From G963665185 sp049723905 (lineage in GTDB: Bacteria > Desulfobacterota > Desulfovibrionia > Desulfovibrionales > Desulfovibrionaceae): a stretch of 64,000 nt of DNA. The notes beneath the pieces were generated by a model. That model did not search any database. It saw nothing but the letters and a program-made list of their open reading frames with translations, and was not told where the DNA came from. Shown here one piece after another: positions 44,502 through 53,800 of the stretch; position 1 is the stretch's first letter; every line of letters begins with the position of its first letter. The stretch is from contig NZ_JBJKFD010000001.1 of the NCBI RefSeq assembly GCF_049723905.1, positions 1,116,001 to 1,180,000 of the forward strand, in the 5' to 3' direction. Position numbers and translations under genes: made by a program.

Positions 44502-45296
44502 ATGAGTAAAAAAATTTTTGTCATCCTGACCTGCCTGCTTGCCCTTTGCGGCTGCCAAAAAAATGTACCGGCAGATTCCAACCCTGCCCAGCTTTCACCG
44601 GAAGAGTTCAACAGCCAGTTGAAAGATACTTTGGCACAGCACCCCGAGCTGATAATGGACATTCTGCGTGATAACAAAGTGGAAGTCCTGGACATTGTGG
44701 AACAGGGCGTTGATGCCAGACGCAAATCTGCAGAAGAAAACCGCTTGCAGAAAGAGCTGAAAAATCCGCTCAAAACAGAATTTTCAATGGAACGTCCCTA
44801 CCTTGGCGCCAGCAACGCTCCCGTTGAAATCATCGCCTATTCGGACTTCCTCTGCCCCTACTGCAAGCGCGGAGCAAAAACCACTGCCGAACTGCTCAAG
44901 GAAAATCCGGGTCGCATCAAATACGCCTTCAGGCATTTTGTACGCGATGAGTTCTCCGCCAAGCTGGCCCGTACCTTCGAAGCCATTGCCCTCCAGGACA
45001 GTAAAAAGGCATGGGAGTTCTACAAAGAAGCATTCGACAACCAAAGCGAACTCGTTGCCGAAAAGGATGCCGAGCTGAATAAGATCCTTGAAGGGCTGGA
45101 CCTCGATATGGACCGACTTGCCAAGGACGTGAAGTCCCCGAAAATTGTCGGTTACATAAAAAAAGACGTTGAAGAAGCGGATTCCTTCGGTTTTCGAGGC
45201 ACCCCCAGCTTCATCGTAAACGGTGTCTCCATTCGCGGCGCCTATCCCAAGGAAAAATTCGTGGAAGTCATGGATATGGTTGCCCCCGAAAAATAG
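44502..45296 (+). CDS. DsbA-like thiol-disulfide lipoprotein
   Basis: 264 residues from ATG 44502; the longer frame to 44376 has no support. Signal with lipobox-like LLALCGC (Cys18 or 19 the probable lipidated residue). N-terminal helical part with LSPEEFNSQLKDTLAQHPEL, as in ScsC/DsbG-type proteins, then a thioredoxin domain with CPYC in YSDFLCPYCKRG and cis-Pro in RGTPSFIVNG. Probably an envelope oxidant or isomerase anchored in the membrane. No DsbB/DsbD partner in the window. Confidence 0.85.
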   Translation: MSKKIFVILTCLLALCGCQKNVPADSNPAQLSPEEFNSQLKDTLAQHPELIMDILRDNKVEVLDIVEQGVDARRKSAEENRLQKELKNPLKTEFSMERPYLGASNAPVEIIAYSDFLCPYCKRGAKTTAELLKENPGRIKYAFRHFVRDEFSAKLARTFEAIALQDSKKAWEFYKEAFDNQSELVAEKDAELNKILEGLDLDMDRLAKDVKSPKIVGYIKKDVEEADSFGFRGTPSFIVNGVSIRGAYPKEKFVEVMDMVAPEK

Positions 45297-45317
45297 TTCC
45301 CTTCCCCTGTCATCTCT

Positions 45318-45363
45318 CCGGGACCGTCGTGTCGCGCAAAGCCTGATTCCACGACGGTCCCGG
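45318..45363 (+). terminator. strong hairpin after the DsbA-like gene
   Basis: CCGGGACCGTCGTG and CACGACGGTCCCGG form a 14-bp perfect stem with an 18-base loop. Only a weak T-rich tail follows. Confidence 0.65.
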
Positions 45364-45457
45364 CATTCTCCATTCAAATACTTGCCAAGCTGCTTGAAAT
45401 ATGCTCTTGCAGCGTATCGCAACTGTTGGAAACCCTTCAAGCGGGAGAGCACGCCGC

Positions 45458-46099
45458 ATGCTGGCTATTCTTGAGTACAAGGCGGGCAACCAAACATCAG
45501 TCCGCCGCGCCCTGGACCACCTGGGCGTCCCCAATATCGTCACTGCCGACGCGGACCAGATAGACGCCTGCGACGGCATTATTTTCCCCGGAGTCGGGGC
45601 TGCTGGCCAAGCCATGGATGAACTGAATGAAACCGGCCTGTCCGACACCATCAAAGAACAAATATGGAAGGAGAAACCCCTTCTGGGCATCTGTGTAGGC
45701 TGCCAGATTCTCCTGGACTACTCGCCGGAAAACGACACCAAGACCATGGGCATTGTCCCCGGTGAATGCGCCCTGTTCAACCCAAGTTGGACCGATTACG
45801 AGGGCCGCCCCATTCGCGTGCCGCATATGGGTTGGAACTCCATCGATATCGTCCGCCCCGATTCGCCCTTGCTCAAGGGGCTGGAAAGCGGAGCAGAATT
45901 TTATTTCGTCCACTCCTATTATCCGGTGCCCGTGGACGAATACGTCATTGCCACGACCACTTATGGCAGACCTTTCTGTTCCATTCATGGACGCACCGGA
46001 CTGTGGGCAACCCAGTTCCACCCCGAAAAAAGCGGTCGGCCAGGCCTCCAAATCCTCAAAAATTTCAACGATTACTGCAAGGAGGCCGCCGGTGCTTAA
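45458..46099 (+). CDS. hisH: imidazole glycerol phosphate synthase, glutaminase subunit
   Basis: 213 residues from ATG 45458 (GGGAGAG upstream). Class I glutamine amidotransferase: oxyanion turn IIFPGVGA, nucleophile Cys in LLGICVGCQILL, and His/Glu in ATQFHPEKS. Supplies ammonia to HisF. The stop overlaps the hisF start by 8 bp. Confidence 0.95.
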   Translation: MLAILEYKAGNQTSVRRALDHLGVPNIVTADADQIDACDGIIFPGVGAAGQAMDELNETGLSDTIKEQIWKEKPLLGICVGCQILLDYSPENDTKTMGIVPGECALFNPSWTDYEGRPIRVPHMGWNSIDIVRPDSPLLKGLESGAEFYFVHSYYPVPVDEYVIATTTYGRPFCSIHGRTGLWATQFHPEKSGRPGLQILKNFNDYCKEAAGA

Positions 46100-46871
46100 A
46101 AAGCGGGTAATCCCCTGCCTGGACGTGCGCGACGGCAGGCTGACCAAGGGCGTCAAGTTCAAGGGCAACGTCGATATCGGCGATCCCGTGGAAACAGCTG
46201 CCCGTTACTTCCAAGAAGGTGCGGACGAAATAGTCTTCTACGACATCACTGCCTCGCACGAAGGCCGCGGAATCTTTCTGGACGTGGTCGAACGCGTTGC
46301 CTCCACCATCTTCATCCCCTTTTCCGTGGGCGGCGGCATCAACACGCTGGACGACATGCGTGACGTTCTGCTGGCCGGAGCCGAAAAAGTCTCGGTCAAC
46401 TCCGGTGCAGTCAAGAACCCCGATATCATCAGCCAGGGCGCGGCCCAATTCGGTTCGCAATCCGTGGTCGTGGGCATGGACGTCAAGCAGGTTGAAAAAT
46501 CCGAAGCCATCCCCAGCGGCTATGAAATCGTCATTCATGGCGGCCGCAAACACATGGGCATGGACGCTCTGGAATGGGCGCAAACCGCCGAATCGTTGGG
46601 AGCCGGAGAACTCTGCATCAACTCCATCGATGCCGACGGCACCAAGGACGGCTACGAGCTGAACCTGACACGCCTTATCAGTGACAACGTGAACATTCCC
46701 GTCATTGCCTCGGGTGGTGCAGGCCATCCCCAGCACATGGTGGACGCGGTGACAAAGGGCGGAGCAAGTGCCGCACTTATCGCTTCCATCGTGCACTACG
46801 GCGAATGGACAATGGCTGAAATCAAAAAATACATGAGCGACCAGGGCGTAATGGTCCGGTCCGACTGGTAG
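46092..46871 (+). CDS. hisF: imidazole glycerol phosphate synthase, cyclase subunit
   Basis: 259 residues from GTG 46092, set by AAGGAGG upstream; a much longer frame beginning at 45753 lies inside hisH and is not used. Barrel motifs: KKRVIPCLDVRDGRLTKGVK with catalytic Asp11, FSVGGGI, VSVNSGA, and NSIDADGTKDGYE with catalytic Asp130-type residue, and ASGGAG. With HisH makes IGP and AICAR in histidine synthesis. No other his genes are here. Confidence 0.95.
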   Translation: MLKKRVIPCLDVRDGRLTKGVKFKGNVDIGDPVETAARYFQEGADEIVFYDITASHEGRGIFLDVVERVASTIFIPFSVGGGINTLDDMRDVLLAGAEKVSVNSGAVKNPDIISQGAAQFGSQSVVVGMDVKQVEKSEAIPSGYEIVIHGGRKHMGMDALEWAQTAESLGAGELCINSIDADGTKDGYELNLTRLISDNVNIPVIASGGAGHPQHMVDAVTKGGASAALIASIVHYGEWTMAEIKKYMSDQGVMVRSDW

Positions 46872-46889
46872 TCCTTCACTGACTTCTTC

Positions 46890-46920
46890 CCGGCCGGAGT
46901 GCCATCTCCGGCCGGATTAT
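46890..46920 (+). terminator. intrinsic terminator of hisHF
   Basis: CCGGCCGGAG and CTCCGGCCGG form a 10-bp stem with a 6-base loop, then ATTATTCTT. Confidence 0.82.
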
Positions 46921-47030
46921 TCTTCCGGCATTCTCGGGCACTCACGTTCATCTTTTATTCCCATTTCTTGCCTTACTGTAGGATTCGCAGGTACTCATCT
47001 GCCAAACGTGCATACAAGGAGCTATCCATA

Positions 47031-48716
47031 ATGAGCGACGAACCAAACAAGATCATCTACTCCATGGTCGGGGTCAGCAAGTACCACGGCCAGAAGCAGG
47101 TATTGAAGGACATCTATCTGTCCTACTTCTACGGCGCCAAAATCGGCGTTATCGGCCTGAACGGATCAGGCAAAAGCTCGCTGCTCAAAATCCTGGCCGG
47201 TGTGGATCAGGACTTTCAGGGGCGTACCGACTGCGCCCCCGGCTTCACTATCGGCTACCTGGAGCAGGAACCTCTGGTAGACGAAACGCGCACCGTGCGT
47301 GAAGTTGTGGAAGAAGGCGTGCAGGAGGTCGTGGACCTGCTTAAGGAATTCGAAGAAATCAACATGAAATTCGCCGAGCCCATGGACGACGACGCCATGG
47401 ACAAGCTCATCACGCGACAGGGCGAAGTGCAGGAACAGCTGGACCATCACAATGCCTGGGATCTCGATTCCCGTCTGGAAATGGCCATGGATGCTTTGCG
47501 CTGCCCCCCTTCCGACACTCCGGTGAATATCATCTCCGGTGGTGAAAAACGCCGCGTGGCCTTGTGTCGCCTGCTGCTCAAGCAACCCGACATCCTGTTG
47601 CTGGACGAACCCACCAACCACCTTGATGCCGAATCCGTGGCCTGGCTGGAGCAACACCTGCAAAGCTACCCCGGCACCATTATCGCAGTAACACACGACC
47701 GCTATTTTCTGGACAACGTGGCCGGATGGATTCTGGAACTCGACCGCGGACGCGGCATTCCCTGGAAAGGAAACTATTCTTCCTGGCTGGATCAGAAAAA
47801 GAACCGGCTGGCCAACGAGGAAAAAAGCGAGACCGAACGCCAGAAAACTCTGGAACGGGAACTCGAATGGATACGCATGACCCCACGCGCCCGGCACCAG
47901 AAAAGCAAGGCGCGCATCAAGGCGTATGAACAGCTCGTCAGCCAGGACAGCGAACGCAACGCCGCGGATTTGGAAATTTACATTCCACCGGGACCGCGTC
48001 TGGGCGATCTGGTCATCGAACTTGAAAACGTGTCCAAAGGATTCAGCGACCGCCTTATCGTGGACAACATGAGCTTTAAGGTTCCCGCAGGTGCCATAGT
48101 GGGCATCATCGGTCCCAACGGCGCAGGTAAAACCACGCTTTTCCGTATGATCACCGGGCAGGAAGAACCTGATTCAGGAAATCTGCGTCTCGGTCCCACG
48201 GTAAAATTGGCACATGTGGACCAAAGCCGCGACGCTCTGAATGCCGACCAGACTGTATGGGAAGCTATCAGCAACAAGCAGGACCTCATCCGCCTGGGCA
48301 ACCGGGAAGTTCAATCGCGGGCCTACATTGCCCGCTTCAACCTCACCGGCGCAGAACAGCAGAAAAAGGTCGGTGTACTCTCGGGCGGCGAACGCAACCG
48401 CGTACACCTCGCCATGATGCTCAAGGAAGAAGCCAACGTCCTGCTGCTTGACGAACCGACCAACGACCTCGACGTCAACACCATGCGCGCTCTGGAAGAA
48501 GCCCTGCTCAACTATGCCGGTTGCGCTATGGTCATCAGCCACGACCGCTGGTTCCTCGATCGCATCGCCACCCACATCCTGGCTTTTGAAGGCGATAGTC
48601 AGGTTGTGTGGTTCGACGGCAACTTCACCGAATACGACGAAGACCGCAAAAAACGTCTCGGTGCCGAAGCCGAACAGCCCCATCGCATCAAATATCGCAA
48701 ATTCACTCGGGCTTAG
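47031..48716 (+). CDS. ettA: ABC-F ATPase EttA (energy-dependent translational throttle)
   Basis: 561 residues from ATG 47031, set by AAGGAG. Two ABC domains with Walker A GLNGSGKSSLLKIL and GPNGAGKTTLFRMI, signatures ISGGEKRRVALCRLLL and LSGGERNRVHLAMML, Walker B ILLLDEPTNHLDAESV and VLLLDEPTNDLDVNTM. The arm between them and the linker (ARHQKSKARIKAYEQLVSQ) are those of EttA, and the C-terminus HRIKYRKFTR is typical. Binds the ribosomal E site and responds to energy state. No membrane domain. Confidence 0.94.
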   Translation: MSDEPNKIIYSMVGVSKYHGQKQVLKDIYLSYFYGAKIGVIGLNGSGKSSLLKILAGVDQDFQGRTDCAPGFTIGYLEQEPLVDETRTVREVVEEGVQEVVDLLKEFEEINMKFAEPMDDDAMDKLITRQGEVQEQLDHHNAWDLDSRLEMAMDALRCPPSDTPVNIISGGEKRRVALCRLLLKQPDILLLDEPTNHLDAESVAWLEQHLQSYPGTIIAVTHDRYFLDNVAGWILELDRGRGIPWKGNYSSWLDQKKNRLANEEKSETERQKTLERELEWIRMTPRARHQKSKARIKAYEQLVSQDSERNAADLEIYIPPGPRLGDLVIELENVSKGFSDRLIVDNMSFKVPAGAIVGIIGPNGAGKTTLFRMITGQEEPDSGNLRLGPTVKLAHVDQSRDALNADQTVWEAISNKQDLIRLGNREVQSRAYIARFNLTGAEQQKKVGVLSGGERNRVHLAMMLKEEANVLLLDEPTNDLDVNTMRALEEALLNYAGCAMVISHDRWFLDRIATHILAFEGDSQVVWFDGNFTEYDEDRKKRLGAEAEQPHRIKYRKFTRA

Positions 48717-48726
48717 ATAACAATAC

Positions 48727-48766
48727 AAAGGGGAGAACCTCACAAAAGAAGTTCTCCCCTTTTTCT
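48727..48766 (+). terminator. intrinsic terminator of ettA
   Basis: AAAGGGGAGAAC and GTTCTCCCCTTT form a 12-bp perfect stem with a T-run after it. Confidence 0.92.
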
Positions 48767-48823
48767 TCAGCCTTCTAACGATAAATTGCCCAGCCGAATC
48801 AGCCCTCGGCATTCTCCGAAAGT

Positions 48824-49213
48824 TCAGCCCAGAATATGGACGCTGGCCACCATGCTGATGGTCAGCACCAGCGCCAGGATAACGACGAGCAGTACCTCAG
48901 GCCAGGCATGAAACCAGTTATTCCCCTTGCCAAGCCGGCAGGTGATAAGAAAAAAGCGTCGCGCAGCTGCAAAAAAGATGCATCCGCCGGAAGCAAAAGC
49001 GAAAAAACTCAAAACCTTCACTTCGGTAAATGCCCTCTGGGTCAGTCCGGTTTCGTGCAGATACCAGACAAACTTTTCCAAAACGAACCCAAACGCCATA
49101 AGCCCCAAGGCGGTTCGGACCCATGCCAGAAACGTTCTTTCCGCTGCAAGCAGCGTCCGCATGTTGGCCAATTCGTTGGTGTCTGGGGTGGGCGTGGTTG
49201 TCTGACACTTCAT
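48824..49213 (-). CDS. DUF202 (YidH-like) inner-membrane protein
   Basis: 129 residues from ATG 49213, with GAGGA upstream; the frame to 49345 is not supported. DUF202 core LAAERTFLAWVRTALGLMAFGFVLEKF, followed by two more hydrophobic segments (about 65-85 and 105-125). Function of the family is unknown. Stands alone, divergent from the DUF445 gene. Confidence 0.85.
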   Translation of the reverse strand: MKCQTTTPTPDTNELANMRTLLAAERTFLAWVRTALGLMAFGFVLEKFVWYLHETGLTQRAFTEVKVLSFFAFASGGCIFFAAARRFFLITCRLGKGNNWFHAWPEVLLVVILALVLTISMVASVHILG

Positions 49214-49357
49214 ATAGTGGAATTCCTCGTTGGTCTGTATTACGAAAAGACCGCGCCAACTTTTAGCGTGCAGACGATGAAACGCCTTGAACTTGACGCG
49301 GGCATGCCTTTCTCCTATGAAATCCAGCTCTAAATCAGCATCCAAAGGAAAATTGTC

Positions 49358-49966
49358 ATGGAACTATGGAAACTTATAGCAGCACCCATTATCTGCGGAC
49401 TCATTGGCTGGATTACAAATATTCTGGCTGTAAAAATGCTTTTTCATCCAAGAAAACCACTGAGCATAGGACCTTTCAGTCTGCAGGGCGTCTTCCCCAA
49501 GCGTCAGATGGCGTTGGCCAAACGCCTTGGCGACATGGTCGATTCACAGCTGATCAACATAGAAGAAATTACCTGCGCACTCAAGGACGATGGTATCAGT
49601 GAAAGTTTGCGCGACAAGGTCGACGCGTACGTGGAAACCCTGTTGCGGGAAAAACTCGCCGCAGCCATCCCCATGGCCGCCATGTTCCTCAACGACGAGA
49701 CCGTGGCCAAACTCAAGGGTGTGCTGGTACCTGAAATTGAGAAGATGATTCCCGAACTGCTCGAAAGTGCGGCCTGCGAGCTGGAAAATCGCTTTGATGT
49801 GGGCGCCATTGTTCGCCAAAAAATTGAAAATTTCACCATAGACAAGCTGGAGGACATTCTCTTTTCCATTATGAAAAAAGAATTCACCTTCATTGAATAC
49901 GCCGGGGGAGCCTTGGGCTTTATCATCGGCATTTTCCAATCCGCGCTTTTCTATTTTACGGCATAA
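49358..49966 (+). CDS. DUF445 membrane protein
   Basis: 202 residues. N-terminal membrane segment with GLIGWITNILAVKMLFHP, the family hallmark, then FSLQGVFPKRQMALAKRLGD, a long helical soluble part, and a C-terminal membrane segment GGALGFIIGIFQSALFYF. AAGGA precedes the ATG. Shorter than the roughly 400-residue members but with both ends intact, so a natural short form. Function unknown. Confidence 0.87.
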   Translation: MELWKLIAAPIICGLIGWITNILAVKMLFHPRKPLSIGPFSLQGVFPKRQMALAKRLGDMVDSQLINIEEITCALKDDGISESLRDKVDAYVETLLREKLAAAIPMAAMFLNDETVAKLKGVLVPEIEKMIPELLESAACELENRFDVGAIVRQKIENFTIDKLEDILFSIMKKEFTFIEYAGGALGFIIGIFQSALFYFTA

Positions 49967-49990
49967 GACCCCAGACATTGCATTGTTCAT

Positions 49991-50030
49991 AAAAAAAGCA
50001 GGCCGTCTTGATCGTATCCAGACGGCCTGC
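49991..50030 (-). terminator. intrinsic terminator of the small gene at 50056
   Basis: On the minus strand GCAGGCCGTCT and AGACGGCCTGC pair, followed by seven T's. Confidence 0.9.
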
Positions 50031-50055
50031 CCATAAATCCGATCCTTGAACACGT

Positions 50056-50409
50056 CTACAAGCCGGAAGAAACCACGGCCTCGGCAAGAGCCCGAGGCGT
50101 AATGGACGCGGTGGCACGGGAAAGCTCCTTCCCATCCTGGTCAAACAGAACCACGGTCACGTCATCGGGAGCAAGGTTGACCTGCACGGTCATGCTTTTG
50201 CCCCTAAGCAAGGTGATGATGCGCCAGGCTTCTTCGATTACCTGGGAATACTTGGGGATACTTTGCTCCAGATTAATGCCGGTGGTATGGTCCTCGTCCA
50301 CCCGGAACGGTTCATTCCCATCCCATACGACCTTGCCTGCAAAAAGACGTTCCTCTATCTTGCCGTCCAAAACCCTGTCGGGCATTTGTCCTGCGTCCTG
50401 CTTGGCCAT
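50056..50409 (-). CDS. conserved-looking hypothetical protein
   Basis: 117 residues from ATG 50409, decided by a perfect AAGGAGG five bases upstream; the frame extends to 50538 but without a start signal. No signal peptide or membrane segment. It reads as one compact alpha/beta domain, with SQVIEEAWRIITLLRGKSMT followed by alternating strands VQVNLAPDDVTVVLFDQDGKEL. I do not recognise the family. Codon use is like that of its neighbours and it has its own terminator, so it is a real gene. Confidence 0.75.
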   Translation of the reverse strand: MAKQDAGQMPDRVLDGKIEERLFAGKVVWDGNEPFRVDEDHTTGINLEQSIPKYSQVIEEAWRIITLLRGKSMTVQVNLAPDDVTVVLFDQDGKELSRATASITPRALAEAVVSSGL

Positions 50410-50583
50410 GCAAACCTCCTTGCGGGCGCTGTCTCCCTGGACAGATGTCATTCCACTGAAAAACGCATTTCTTTCATAAAGATATAATACATTCTTTGAA
50501 CGGAATGGCAAAGTACAGCCACCTTGCCACAGGCTCAAAAATTCTTAACTATCTTCCCAGCGAAATCTTATCAGGAGTTGCAT

Positions 50584-50856
50584 ATGAGCGATGTCAATAA
50601 AGACCCCTTCGACAGGCTTCACCAAACGCTGGAGGAACACCACGAGTTCCCCTGCGAATATGTATTCAAGTTCATTGTGCCGCAGGCACAATGCCAAAGC
50701 CTGAACGACATTCTTGCCAAGTTTGAAATATCCAAGCGCGAATCGAAAAACGGTAAATACGTCAGTTTCACGGCCCGGGCCTCCATGGACTGCGCCGCAG
50801 ACATCATTGCCGTGTATCGCGAAGGTTCGGAAATTCCCGGCTGCATCTGCATGTAA
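50584..50856 (+). CDS. DUF493 (YbeD-like) protein
   Basis: 90 residues from ATG 50584 with AGGAG upstream. Family wording FPCEYVFKFIVPQAQ and a ferredoxin-like ACT-type fold, ending AVYREGSEIPGCICM. E. coli YbeD is about 87 residues and sits between dacA and lipB; its function is unknown. Here it stands alone. Confidence 0.82.
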   Translation: MSDVNKDPFDRLHQTLEEHHEFPCEYVFKFIVPQAQCQSLNDILAKFEISKRESKNGKYVSFTARASMDCAADIIAVYREGSEIPGCICM

Positions 50857-51258
50857 CCGGGGCCTTCGCCCCCATCCCCGTGTTCGCCGGACGGAAGCCA
50901 TCCGCTCCGGCCAGGGGATTTGGCTTCGCAGCCAACGCCTTCTTTTTCTTACAATATATTTCCATTATATGGCAGCCCCGGTATGCAGATGAATTCCTCG
51001 GCACCTCCGGGAGGCTTCGGTAGGACGACGCATCCCCCTGCCAGCGACTACACATAACACCTTGTATTTTAAATATATTTTTATGAAAAACTCCCTTCAA
51101 AGGGAATATTTCCTCCTGAATTTCTTCAAAAAACAACGGAGTGAAGAGGCTTTTTTTTCTTCCCCACCTGTTTACTTCCGGGCGCAAGGGGTTATACTTT
51201 TTGATCGTGACCGTACCGGCCACAAGAAAAAGTTATCTTGCGATCAGGAGGTTTACAC
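50857..51258 (+). promoter_or_regulatory. 402-bp intergenic region with probable promoter of the DegP-type gene at 51171-51198
   Basis: TTTACT (51171-51176) and TATACT (51193-51198) are separated by 16 bases, about 60 bases before the ATG. GGGGCCTTCGCCCC at 50861 is a small hairpin that may end the DUF493 transcript. Nothing coding is seen between. Confidence 0.45.
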
Positions 51259-52692
51259 ATGTTCCAAAGAAAACTCGCGGCACTGACGGTATTCTGTCTG
51301 TTCCTCATGGCTACCGCCGTGCAGGCCGCTTCACTACCCGACTTTACAGACTTGGCGGCAAAGGCCGGAAAAGCAGTGGTCAACATCAATACGGTCAAGA
51401 CCGTAAAAACCGACCAGCAGCTGAAAAACTTTTTCAAGTATCATCAGCAGTCCCCGCAGGAAGGACCATTCCGCGACTTTTTCGATCAGTTTGAAAAGTA
51501 CTTCAACAACCGTCCCCAGCGCCCGCAAAAACAGCGTTCGCTTGGTTCGGGATTCATCATTTCCAAAGACGGTTACATTGTAACCAACAACCACGTTATC
51601 GCCGGTGCCGACGAGGTCAGCGTCAACCTGCAGGACGACTCCAAGGCCATTGAGGCAAAAATCGTCGGGCGCGACCCGGATACCGACCTCGCCCTGCTCA
51701 AGGTGGATGTAAAGGAAGATCTGCCCACCCTCTCCTTTGCCGATTCCGACCAGACCAAAGTTGGCGAATGGGTGCTTGCCATCGGCAACCCCTTCGGCCT
51801 GGGGCATACGGTTACGGCGGGCATCATCAGCGCCAAAGGCCGCGTCATCCACGCCGGTCCTTTTGACAACTTCCTGCAGACCGATGCCAGCATCAACCCC
51901 GGTAACTCCGGCGGCCCGCTCATCAACATGGACGGCAAGGTCGTAGGCATCAACACGGCCATCGTGCCTGCCGGACAGGGCATCGGCTTTGCGGTTCCCA
52001 GCTCCATGGCCTCCAACGTCATCGAACAGCTGCGCACCAAGAAGAAGGTGGACCGCGGCTGGCTGGGTGTATCCATTCAGGATGTGGATGAAAATATCGC
52101 CAAGGCACTGGACCTCAAAGAAGTAAAGGGCGCACTCATTGCCGGGACCATGCCTGACCAGCCTGCAGATAAAGCAGGACTCAAGGCGCAGGACGTCATT
52201 CTGAAGGTAAACGACAAGCAGATCGACAACACCAACGACCTGCTGCGCGCTATTGCCGGTATGCCTCCCGGAAGCAAGGTCGACCTGACCATCTGGCGCA
52301 ACGGACGCACCAAAAACTTCACCGTGGTTCTCGGCCAACGCGATACCACGAAGCTGGCCCAACAGGGTTCCGTAGACGAAGCCCCCAACCAGGTGGAAGA
52401 AGAGCTTGGTTTGGCCATGCGCCCGACCACGGGTGAAGAAGCCAAGGCACTGGGCATGGACAAGGCCGCAGGACTCATTGTGGTTGACGTGCAGCAGGAT
52501 TCCATTGCCGGACGCTCCGACATCCGTCCCGGCGACGTGATCATCCAGGCCAACCAGAAGCCGGTCAACTCCATGAACGCTCTGCGCAAGGTGCTGGACA
52601 GTGACGCCAAGAAAAAGGGTGTGCTGCTCCTGCTCATCAAGCGCGATGGACAGAACATCATCCGCACCATAAGCCTGGACAAGGATAAATAA
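51259..52692 (+). CDS. periplasmic serine protease/chaperone of the DegP/DegQ (HtrA) family
   Basis: 477 residues from ATG 51259, set by AGGAGG. Signal peptide about 1-23 (CLFLMATAVQAAS). Protease domain with His in IVTNNHVIAGADE, Asp in RDPDTDLALLKV and Ser in INPGNSGGPLINMDG. Two PDZ domains follow (about 265-355 and 385-475), each with its carboxylate-binding loop (RGWLGVSIQ, GLIVVDV). Degrades or holds misfolded envelope proteins. DegP and DegQ cannot be separated from sequence alone. Confidence 0.93.
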   Translation: MFQRKLAALTVFCLFLMATAVQAASLPDFTDLAAKAGKAVVNINTVKTVKTDQQLKNFFKYHQQSPQEGPFRDFFDQFEKYFNNRPQRPQKQRSLGSGFIISKDGYIVTNNHVIAGADEVSVNLQDDSKAIEAKIVGRDPDTDLALLKVDVKEDLPTLSFADSDQTKVGEWVLAIGNPFGLGHTVTAGIISAKGRVIHAGPFDNFLQTDASINPGNSGGPLINMDGKVVGINTAIVPAGQGIGFAVPSSMASNVIEQLRTKKKVDRGWLGVSIQDVDENIAKALDLKEVKGALIAGTMPDQPADKAGLKAQDVILKVNDKQIDNTNDLLRAIAGMPPGSKVDLTIWRNGRTKNFTVVLGQRDTTKLAQQGSVDEAPNQVEEELGLAMRPTTGEEAKALGMDKAAGLIVVDVQQDSIAGRSDIRPGDVIIQANQKPVNSMNALRKVLDSDAKKKGVLLLLIKRDGQNIIRTISLDKDK

Positions 52693-52707
52693 CACCTCGT
52701 TCACTCC

Positions 52708-52742
52708 CCCGGTCCGGGAATATTCCCGGACCGGGATTCTTT
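52708..52742 (+). terminator. intrinsic terminator of the DegP-type gene
   Basis: CCCGGTCCGGGAA and TTCCCGGACCGGG form a perfect palindrome, followed by ATTCTTTT. Confidence 0.88.
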
Positions 52743-52791
52743 TCATTCTCCCGATTGCGGTTCCTCGATCTATTCCTTATATACCGTTCGC

Positions 52792-53697
52792 ATGAACACC
52801 GCGCCACAGGCATACGCCGAGGCCACCCTGCATGCCCCATGCAAGGTGAACCTCTACCTGAAAATCACCGGCAGAAGACCGGACGGCTATCACGACCTGG
52901 AAAGCCTGTTCATGCCTTTGCACACGCCCAGCGATATCCTGCACGTAACACCTGTGAACAAGGAAGGTCTGGAGCTTCAATGCCCCGGACTCGACTGCTC
53001 TACGGAATCCAACCTGATCTTCAAGGCATACGAAAAATTTCGTCAGGCTGCCGGTTTCGCTCCGGGGCTGGTGTGCCGGGTGGAAAAAAACATTCCATCC
53101 GGAGCAGGACTTGGCGGCGGAAGTTCCGATGCGGCCTGCATGCTGCGCTACCTCAATAAGGGAGCGGGGTGCAGGTCACTTGCCACGGAAGCCCTCAACT
53201 CCCTGGCAGTTTCTTTGGGGGCGGATGTTCCCTTCTTTCTGCAGGACGGTCCGGCCTGGGCATGTGGTGTGGGCGAACAGCTCCGGCCCGTGCAGCTGGA
53301 ACTCTCCGGCAAGAGCCTTTTGCTGGTATGTCCTAAAGAAAAAGTTGCCACGGGTTGGGCATACAGCGCCTGGGATAAGTTGGAGAAAAAAGAAGAAATT
53401 GGAACTGTGAATTTCAATCCGGAGTTGACAGCAACATGTGAAACGGGTAAGGACCCCCTTTGCCTTGAGCGAGTTGTCTTTTTCAACAGTTTTGAGGCTG
53501 CAGTTTTTCCTGTTTTTCCCCGGCTTCGAACCATCAAGGAGACGCTAGTTTCCGAAGGGGCGGCCGGAGTGGTCATGAGCGGAAGCGGCGCATCCATATG
53601 CGCCCTTTTTAACCGTCACGACCGAGCGGAAAATGCTGTAAAAAGACTTTCCGCTCTCGACGCGGATGGTCAAATGTGCTTTATACATCAAGTATAA
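52792..53697 (+). CDS. ispE: 4-diphosphocytidyl-2-C-methyl-D-erythritol kinase
   Basis: 301 residues. GHMP kinase: CKVNLYLKITGRRPDGYHDL with catalytic Lys, the ATP loop PSGAGLGGGSSDAACML, and AGVVMSGSGASICALF near the end. Works in the MEP isoprenoid pathway. No good ribosome site before the ATG. Its stop is followed after three bases by a tRNA gene, and then prs, so the tRNA is probably cut from a longer transcript. Confidence 0.93.
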   Translation: MNTAPQAYAEATLHAPCKVNLYLKITGRRPDGYHDLESLFMPLHTPSDILHVTPVNKEGLELQCPGLDCSTESNLIFKAYEKFRQAAGFAPGLVCRVEKNIPSGAGLGGGSSDAACMLRYLNKGAGCRSLATEALNSLAVSLGADVPFFLQDGPAWACGVGEQLRPVQLELSGKSLLLVCPKEKVATGWAYSAWDKLEKKEEIGTVNFNPELTATCETGKDPLCLERVVFFNSFEAAVFPVFPRLRTIKETLVSEGAAGVVMSGSGASICALFNRHDRAENAVKRLSALDADGQMCFIHQV

Positions 53698-53700
53698 TGC

Positions 53701-53776
53701 TGGGGTGTAGCCAAGCTGGTAAGGCAGCGGATTTTGGTTCCGCCATTCGAGGGTTCAAGTCCTTCCACCCCAGCCA
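53701..53776 (+). tRNA. tRNA-Gln (anticodon UUG)
   Basis: Acceptor stem TGGGGTG/CACCCCA, D arm GCCAAGCTGGTAAGGC, anticodon stem GCGGA/TCCGC around loop TTTTGGT with anticodon TTG, T arm with GGTTCAAGTCC, and an encoded CCA end. All four arms close. Confidence 0.95.
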
Positions 53777-53800
53777 ACTTTCTCTTCGGGAACAGGACCA

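Noticed and set aside
45753..46091. Extended N-terminus of hisF
   Set aside because: Lies wholly inside hisH; GTG 46092 has a perfect ribosome site and gives the family length.
49240..49304. 21-codon minus-strand frame with AGGAG upstream, before the DUF202 gene
   Set aside because: Composition and lack of any recognisable feature give no support beyond the ribosome-site match.
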